Shown here piece after piece: positions 42,493-46,522 of a stretch of DNA of 46,522 nt. A program made the translations under genes and the position numbers. The stretch's first letter is position 1. The number at the start of each line of letters is the position of its first letter. The DNA comes from Halobellus salinus (GTDB taxonomy: Archaea > Halobacteriota > Halobacteria > Halobacteriales > Haloferacaceae). The notes under the pieces are model-generated. The model was not told the origin of the DNA. It did not search any database and worked only from the letters and a program-made list of their open reading frames with translations. Location of the stretch: NCBI RefSeq assembly GCF_014646875.1, contig NZ_BMOC01000018.1, positions 1-46,522 on the forward strand, given 5' to 3'.

Positions 42493-44187
42493 GTGCCGTT
42501 GGAGACGCCGGTTCGCATCGTGACAGAGCTCGCTCGACGCGGGTACAACGCCGAACAGGAGGCGGTGACGCTGCTTTCGGGCGCCGGGGTCCCCGAACAC
42601 GCGGTCGAGGCGGTCGTCGACCACGCTGCCGACGACGCGCTTCGGATCACCGCCGCGGACGTTCGGGCCGCCCTCGCGGAGTCGGGTGCGGACGAGGATC
42701 GGTCCGCGAACGGAACGGCTGGCGGGTCGGCTGCGGAGGCTGCGTCAGGCGAGACCGCACCCCGGACCGACCCCGACGAACACCCCTTCGTTTCAACTGG
42801 AGATCAGTCGTCTGAAACGGTCGGGGCCGGCGACAAAACCGGACTCCGGGATGGATCAGAAACCGTGGCGGAGACGGCCGACAGTATACCACCCGGGGCC
42901 GTCGAGGAAGCCGCCCGCGGGTCGGCCGCAGACGCCGCAGATGCCGTGGACCGGACCGCCGACCCGTCGCTCCGGTCGCTCGACATCGTCGGCGACGTGA
43001 CCGGCCGGAGTACCGGAACCGGTGAGTACGGCGACTTCGTGACGGTGTTCAGGGACCGCTACGAGAAGCTCTCGAAACAGCTCCGTGGGCGGGTGAACCA
43101 CCGGCCCACGGAGGCGATCGGGTCGATGAGTGGGGGAAGCGACGCCGCGATCGTGGGGCTCGTCAACGACATCCGGTCGACGAAGAACGGCCACTGGATC
43201 GTCGAACTCGAAGACACCACCGGGACGTTCCCGTGTCTCGTTATGAAGGACCGCAAGTTCGCTGGCCTGGTTGAGGAACTCCTGCTTGATGAGTGCGTCG
43301 CGGTCGAGGGGACGCTGTCGGACGACGGGGAGATCGTCTTCGTCGATTCCATGTACTTCCCCGACGTGCCGCGGACGCACACGCCGAACACCGCCGACAG
43401 GCACGTCCAGGCCGCGTTGGTGTCGGACCTCCACGTCGGGAGCCGGGAGTTCGAGGCCGGCGCGTGGGACCGCTTCGCGTCGTGGCTCCATTCCGAGGCG
43501 GCCGCCAGCGTGGAGTACCTCCTGATCGCGGGGGACATGGTCGAGGGCGTCGGGGTCTATCCCGGCCAGGACGAGGAACTCGACATCGTCGACATCTACG
43601 ACCAGTACGAGGCCTTCTCCGAGCGGCTGAAGGACGTCCCCGGCGATATGGAGGTCGTGATGATCCCGGGGAACCACGACGCGGTCCGACTCGCCGAACC
43701 CCAGCCGGGGTTCGACGAGACCCTTCGCGACATCATGTCCGCCCACGACGCCCGGATCACGGGGAATCCTTCGCTGGTGACCGTTGAGGGGGTGAACGTG
43801 CTTATGTACCACGGTGTCTCCCTCGACGAGGTCATCGCGGAACTCCCGGAGGAGAAAGCCAGCTACGAGGAACCACACAAGGCTATGTATCAGCTCCTGA
43901 AGAAGCGCCATGTCGCGCCGCAGTTCGGCGGGAAGACGCGACTGGCGCCCGAAGAACGGGACTACCTCGTGATGGAGGAGGTTCCGGACGTGTTCCACAC
44001 CGGACACGTCCACAAGCTCGGGTGGGGGAAGTACCACAACGTTCTCGCGGTCAACTCCGGGTGCTGGCAGGCCCAAACCGACTTCCAGAAGTCGGTGAAC
44101 ATCGATCCCGACGTGGCACACGCGCCGATCCTCGACCTCGACACCCTCGATATGACGGTCCGGAAGTTCGCGTACTCGTCCGGGTGA
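42493..44187 (+). CDS. polB: PolD DNA polymerase small subunit DP1
   Basis: A 564-aa subunit with 3'-5' proofreading exonuclease activity and partner of polC in this window. After the N-terminal helical domain (about 1-55) comes a long acidic, Ser/Ala/Asp-rich linker (about 56-185), then an OB-fold (about 205-300). The calcineurin-like phosphodiesterase domain has all metal motifs: SDLHVGS (from 311), AGDMVEG (348), GNHD (393-396), YHGVS and GHVH (504-507). So the nuclease is probably active. GTG 42493 fits a leaderless start from CGCTTTTCTA near 42466. Its stop lies in a tandem duplication shared with the convergent gene. Confidence 0.95.
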   Translation: MPLETPVRIVTELARRGYNAEQEAVTLLSGAGVPEHAVEAVVDHAADDALRITAADVRAALAESGADEDRSANGTAGGSAAEAASGETAPRTDPDEHPFVSTGDQSSETVGAGDKTGLRDGSETVAETADSIPPGAVEEAARGSAADAADAVDRTADPSLRSLDIVGDVTGRSTGTGEYGDFVTVFRDRYEKLSKQLRGRVNHRPTEAIGSMSGGSDAAIVGLVNDIRSTKNGHWIVELEDTTGTFPCLVMKDRKFAGLVEELLLDECVAVEGTLSDDGEIVFVDSMYFPDVPRTHTPNTADRHVQAALVSDLHVGSREFEAGAWDRFASWLHSEAAASVEYLLIAGDMVEGVGVYPGQDEELDIVDIYDQYEAFSERLKDVPGDMEVVMIPGNHDAVRLAEPQPGFDETLRDIMSAHDARITGNPSLVTVEGVNVLMYHGVSLDEVIAELPEEKASYEEPHKAMYQLLKKRHVAPQFGGKTRLAPEERDYLVMEEVPDVFHTGHVHKLGWGKYHNVLAVNSGCWQAQTDFQKSVNIDPDVAHAPILDLDTLDMTVRKFAYSSG

Positions 44188-44240
44188 GTCGGTGTCAGCT
44201 CACTCGTCCGGGTGAGTCGGTGTCAGCTCACTCGTCCGGG
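44174..44240. repeat. 28-bp tandem repeat between convergent genes
   Basis: Two full 28-bp copies and an 11-base third copy. The first contains the TGA of polB (44185-44187); the junction after the second supplies the TGA of the convergent GNAT-like gene (44228-44230). Confidence 0.9.
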
Positions 44241-44671
44241 TCGAACCGGTACCGCGTGGTCGAGTCGCCGTCGAACCGTGGCCCCGACCCGACCGCGGTG
44301 AACCCCGCGGCCTCGGCGGCCGCAGCGGCGTCGGCGTCGGCGTCGGGGACCACGAACGCCACGTCGAACCCCTCGCGCACCGCGAACCGGACGGGCTCGG
44401 CGAGGAGGTGTTCGGCCGCGTCGGGGTCACCGGCGAGTTGCGTCACGTGGACGGTGGCGTCCCTGACGTCGAAGGCCACGAACCCGAGAACGGACTCGGC
44501 GTCGTCGTCGGTCGGGGTGTCGGCGTTGGGGCCCGGGTCGCCGGGGCGGTCGACCGCGATCCGAACCGTCCGGTCGTGGATGACGTTCCGGACCGCGTCG
44601 GCGGGGAAGCCGGCGATGGCTCCCAGGGTTTCGGCGTCGTCCTCGACTGCGTCCCGTACCGCTACGTCCAT
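44228..44671 (-). CDS. GNAT-like acetyltransferase family protein
   Basis: A 147-aa protein with a GNAT-like layout: N-terminal VAVRDAVEDDAETLGAIAG, then strands SVLGFVAFDVRDATVHVTQL, a helix (DAAEHLLAEPVRFAVREG) and FDVAFVVPDAD...GFTAVGSGPRF. The acetyl-CoA loop Q/R-x-x-G-x-G/A is not clear, so catalysis is uncertain. The TATA AATTTAAG on the minus strand (44695-44702) is centred 27 bases before the ATG. Confidence 0.65.
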   Translation of the reverse strand: MDVAVRDAVEDDAETLGAIAGFPADAVRNVIHDRTVRIAVDRPGDPGPNADTPTDDDAESVLGFVAFDVRDATVHVTQLAGDPDAAEHLLAEPVRFAVREGFDVAFVVPDADADAAAAAEAAGFTAVGSGPRFDGDSTTRYRFDPDE

Positions 44672-44835
44672 ACGTGTGTATTCGGCCGACGAGACTTAAA
44701 TTACCACTCGACCCCGGCGGCCGGCGGTGGTGTTGGTTCGCTGCCACGTCACGGCGGAGCGGCGGGGCGGAGCCGCGAGAACTGCGGGGACGACGCCGAA
44801 TATCGGCAGTCGGCGACGGCGGCGACGGGAGACAA

Positions 44836-44844
44836 GATTTTACA
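44836..44844 (+). promoter_or_regulatory. TATA box upstream of aspartate kinase
   Basis: GATTTTACA is centred at 44840, 28 bases before an ATG at 44868, which opens a short upstream ORF, and 66-78 bases before the aspartate kinase start. Confidence 0.6.
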
Positions 44845-44867
44845 CCCCCCCCGCGCTATCATCGGCC

Positions 44868-44927
44868 ATGACACAGCACCGCTTGCGGGGCGGACCCGTT
44901 CGTCGATGGGGGGGCCAGTGCGCGTAG
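44868..44927 (+). CDS. Possible 19-codon upstream ORF (leader) of aspartate kinase
   Basis: MTQHRLRGGPVRRWGGQCA ends at TAG (44925-44927). Its ATG lies exactly where a leaderless transcript from the TATA box would begin, and its end overlaps the aspartate kinase start region in another frame. It may couple translation or regulate lysC, or it may reflect a +1 difference in the G7 run at 44908-44914: one extra G would fuse it to the kinase frame. Confidence 0.4.
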   Translation: MTQHRLRGGPVRRWGGQCA

Positions 44928-46096
44928 TTGCGAAGTTCGGTGGAACGTCGTTGGGGACCGGGGACCGGATCAACCGCGCCGCCGACTCCATCGCGGCGGC
45001 GGTCGAAGCGGGCCACGAGATCGCGGTGGTTGCGAGCGCGATGGGCAACACCACCGACGAACTCTTAGAGGAGATCGAGTTCGAGGCCGAGGATCGGGAT
45101 CGCGCGGAGATCGTCTCGATGGGCGAACGCACCAGTGTCCGGATGCTCAAGGCCGCGCTGGCCGCCCGGGGGATCGACGCCGCCTTCGTCGAACCCGGCG
45201 GCGACGGGTGGCCGATCATCGCCAACGACCTCGGGGAAGTCGACGTCGAGGCGACCACACGACGCACACAGGAGCTTGCGGCCGACCTCGATGCGGTCGT
45301 CCCCGTGATCACCGGCTTCCTGGCACAGAACCACGCCGGCGAGATCACCACGCTCGGCCGCGGCGGCTCCGACACGACAGCGGTCATGCTCGGTCGGTAT
45401 ATAAACGCCGACGAGGTCGTGATCGTGACCGACGTTGAGGGCGTTATGACCGGCGATCCGCGGGTGGTTGAGGGCGCGCGCAACGTCGGCCGGATCACGG
45501 TCGACGAGCTGCGGAACCTCTCGTTCCGCGGGGCAGAGGTGGTCGCTCCCTCCGCGCTGTCGTACAAGGACGACGGGTTGGGCGTCCGGGTGGTCCACTA
45601 CCAGCACGGCGACCTCCTCACCGGAGGAACGCTCATCGAGGGCGAGTTCGAGAACCTCATCGACATGCAGGAGGCCGCCCTGTCGTGTATCACCGTCGCC
45701 GGGCGGTCGCTCCGGAACAGCCCCGGGATCCTTGCGGATCTCTCGCAGGTGCTCCGTGACGCCGGGGTCAACATCGACGCGGTCGCCTCGGGGATGGACT
45801 CGGTGACGTTCTACATGAGCGAGGAGCGATCGAAGGAAGCCGAGAACCTGCTGCACTCGAAGGTGGTCGAAGACCAGACGCTGTCGTCTGTCACCGTCGA
45901 GGACAGGATCGCGGTCATTCGGGTGACCGGCGGGGAACTCCCCAACCGACCCGGGGTGATCCTCGACATCGTGCAGCCGATCTCGGAGGCTGGAATCAAC
46001 ATCCACGACGTCATCACCTCCGCCACGTCGGTCGCGGTCTTCGTCGCGTGGGACGACCGCGAGCAGACCCTCAATATCGTGCAAAACGAGTTCTGA
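44906..46096 (+). CDS. lysC: Aspartate kinase
   Basis: A 396-aa enzyme phosphorylating aspartate, the first step to Lys, Thr, Met and diaminopimelate. The kinase domain starts VRVVAKFGGTSLGTGDRINR, with SMGERTSVRMLKAAL, PVITGFLAQN and TTLGRGGSDTTAVML. Two ACT domains follow (about 265-325: ITVAGRSLRNSPGILADLSQVL; 335-396: VTGGELPNRPGVILDIVQPIS), so it is probably feedback-inhibited. ATG 44906 is listed; GTG 44918 (MRVVAKFGG) is the start expected from relatives. Confidence 0.95.
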   Translation: MGGPVRVVAKFGGTSLGTGDRINRAADSIAAAVEAGHEIAVVASAMGNTTDELLEEIEFEAEDRDRAEIVSMGERTSVRMLKAALAARGIDAAFVEPGGDGWPIIANDLGEVDVEATTRRTQELAADLDAVVPVITGFLAQNHAGEITTLGRGGSDTTAVMLGRYINADEVVIVTDVEGVMTGDPRVVEGARNVGRITVDELRNLSFRGAEVVAPSALSYKDDGLGVRVVHYQHGDLLTGGTLIEGEFENLIDMQEAALSCITVAGRSLRNSPGILADLSQVLRDAGVNIDAVASGMDSVTFYMSEERSKEAENLLHSKVVEDQTLSSVTVEDRIAVIRVTGGELPNRPGVILDIVQPISEAGINIHDVITSATSVAVFVAWDDREQTLNIVQNEF

Positions 46097-46455
46097 GCCG
46101 GCTGGGAGCCGTTGGGACGGCTCTGCCGAGTTCCGGAGCGGCCGCGACCCGGATCCGCCGGAGCGGCCCCGGCTGTACGGGCGGGACAAACCGACTGCCC
46201 GAGGCGGTTCACCCCACGATGTCGCCGGCACAGGCGGTCCCATCGACCGATGGGAGGTCTTCCAGGGCGGCGTTGGGCGCGATCAGGTTCGGGTGGATGT
46301 CGGAGACGGCGGGGGCTCGGATGTCTGCGAGCGGGTCGCGACGGTCAGAAAGCCGCCATCGTCTGCGGGCGGGAGCGTGTGGCTGGTATCATGGTTTCGT
46401 GGACGGCGCTGGCCTGCTCGCCGGCCACAGATCTCTCGGCGTCGACGGCTGGCAA
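46097..46455. other. Gene-poor stretch with a possible gene fragment on the minus strand
   Basis: No intact gene. A 59-residue minus-strand frame (46209-46388), lacking a start, reads PLADIRAPAVSDIHPNLIAP and ends ...VDGTACAGDIVG. It looks like a truncated C-terminus of an unknown protein. Confidence 0.35.
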
Positions 46456-46492
46456 TGACATCCTCCCCGGCGTGAACGCCGGGGTTTCCTCA
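46456..46492 (-). mobile_element. Right end of a tnpB-type element entering from the right
   Basis: An 8-bp stem CCCCGGCG (46465-46472) pairs with CGCCGGGG (46477-46484), loop TGAA. On the minus strand it is followed by GAGGATGTCA, the same ending as the remnant at 24841-24882. The tnpB gene itself would lie beyond the window on the minus strand. Confidence 0.55.
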
Positions 46493-46522
46493 CGCTGGGG
46501 GTATCGCTTACCCGCCCACGGA

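Noticed and set aside
44408-44905. N-terminal extension of aspartate kinase
   Set aside because: Antisense to the GNAT-like gene; the kinase fold starts at VRVVAKFGGTS.

Overview
The window is chromosomal DNA of an extreme halophilic archaeon (class Halobacteria). GC content is very high, predicted proteins are strongly acidic, and many genes overlap by 1-8 bases through ATGA/GTGA/TGATG junctions. Most genes that start a transcript have an A/T-rich TATA-like element centred about 27 bases before the start codon, as expected for leaderless mRNAs. Both subunits of the archaeal family-D DNA polymerase are present. I did not try to fix the genus.

Layout. 1-178: 3' end of a tnpB gene and its right-end hairpin, abutting a copper ATPase. 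176-7109: a respiratory module. A CcoI/FixI-like copper P-type ATPase, a TauE/SafE-like membrane protein and a small membrane protein lie on the minus strand, divergent from a ba3-type terminal oxidase operon (subunit IIa-like peptide, CuA subunit II, haem-copper subunit I and two further membrane proteins). 7220-10508: an overlapping CBS-domain / glycyl-tRNA synthetase / dolichol-kinase-like operon. 10899-12200: small haloarchaeal genes and a PPC/DUF296 protein that overlaps the next gene. 12200-17371: polC (PolD large subunit) with a 511-residue LAGLIDADG intein in its catalytic motif. 17355-22427: a small hypothetical, a HAD phosphatase, a sulfatase-like hydrolase, a NifU-type Fe-S protein, a DUF5783-like protein and a CNNM/CorC-like transporter.

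22428-25387 is a mobile-element scar. It holds an 80-bp palindrome and a decayed tnpB interrupted by an IS4-family (ISH8-like) element with a perfect 10-bp target duplication, followed by a tnpB right end and gene-poor debris. Next comes a Zn/Mn-type ABC transporter (25388-28319) whose binding protein has a six-copy His-rich repeat and has lost its normal stop codon. 28449-34773 carries a RecJ-like DHH nuclease and a tetrapyrrole cluster (hemD, SUMT, hemC, a membrane protein, hemL). 34849-38336 has a CPBP-like membrane protein, a UspA protein, and the amt-glnK ammonium pair. hemB follows at 38673-39653.

39774-46096 carries a DedA-like protein, an SSSCA1/p27 zinc-ribbon protein, a CDGSH Fe-S protein with a large palindrome over its promoter, a Sec11-type signal peptidase, polB (PolD small subunit), a GNAT-like protein, and aspartate kinase preceded by a short upstream ORF. 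The last ~425 bp hold debris and a hairpin that looks like the right end of another tnpB element entering from outside.

Functionally, the window joins haem and precorrin-2 synthesis, copper and Zn/Mn handling and a terminal oxidase (cofactor supply and use), together with nitrogen assimilation and replication. I recognise no wholly new defence or metabolic system. The most unusual items are the lost stop codon in the metal-binding protein, the promoter palindrome, the upstream ORF of aspartate kinase, the nested transposon scar, and tandem duplications over stop codons.
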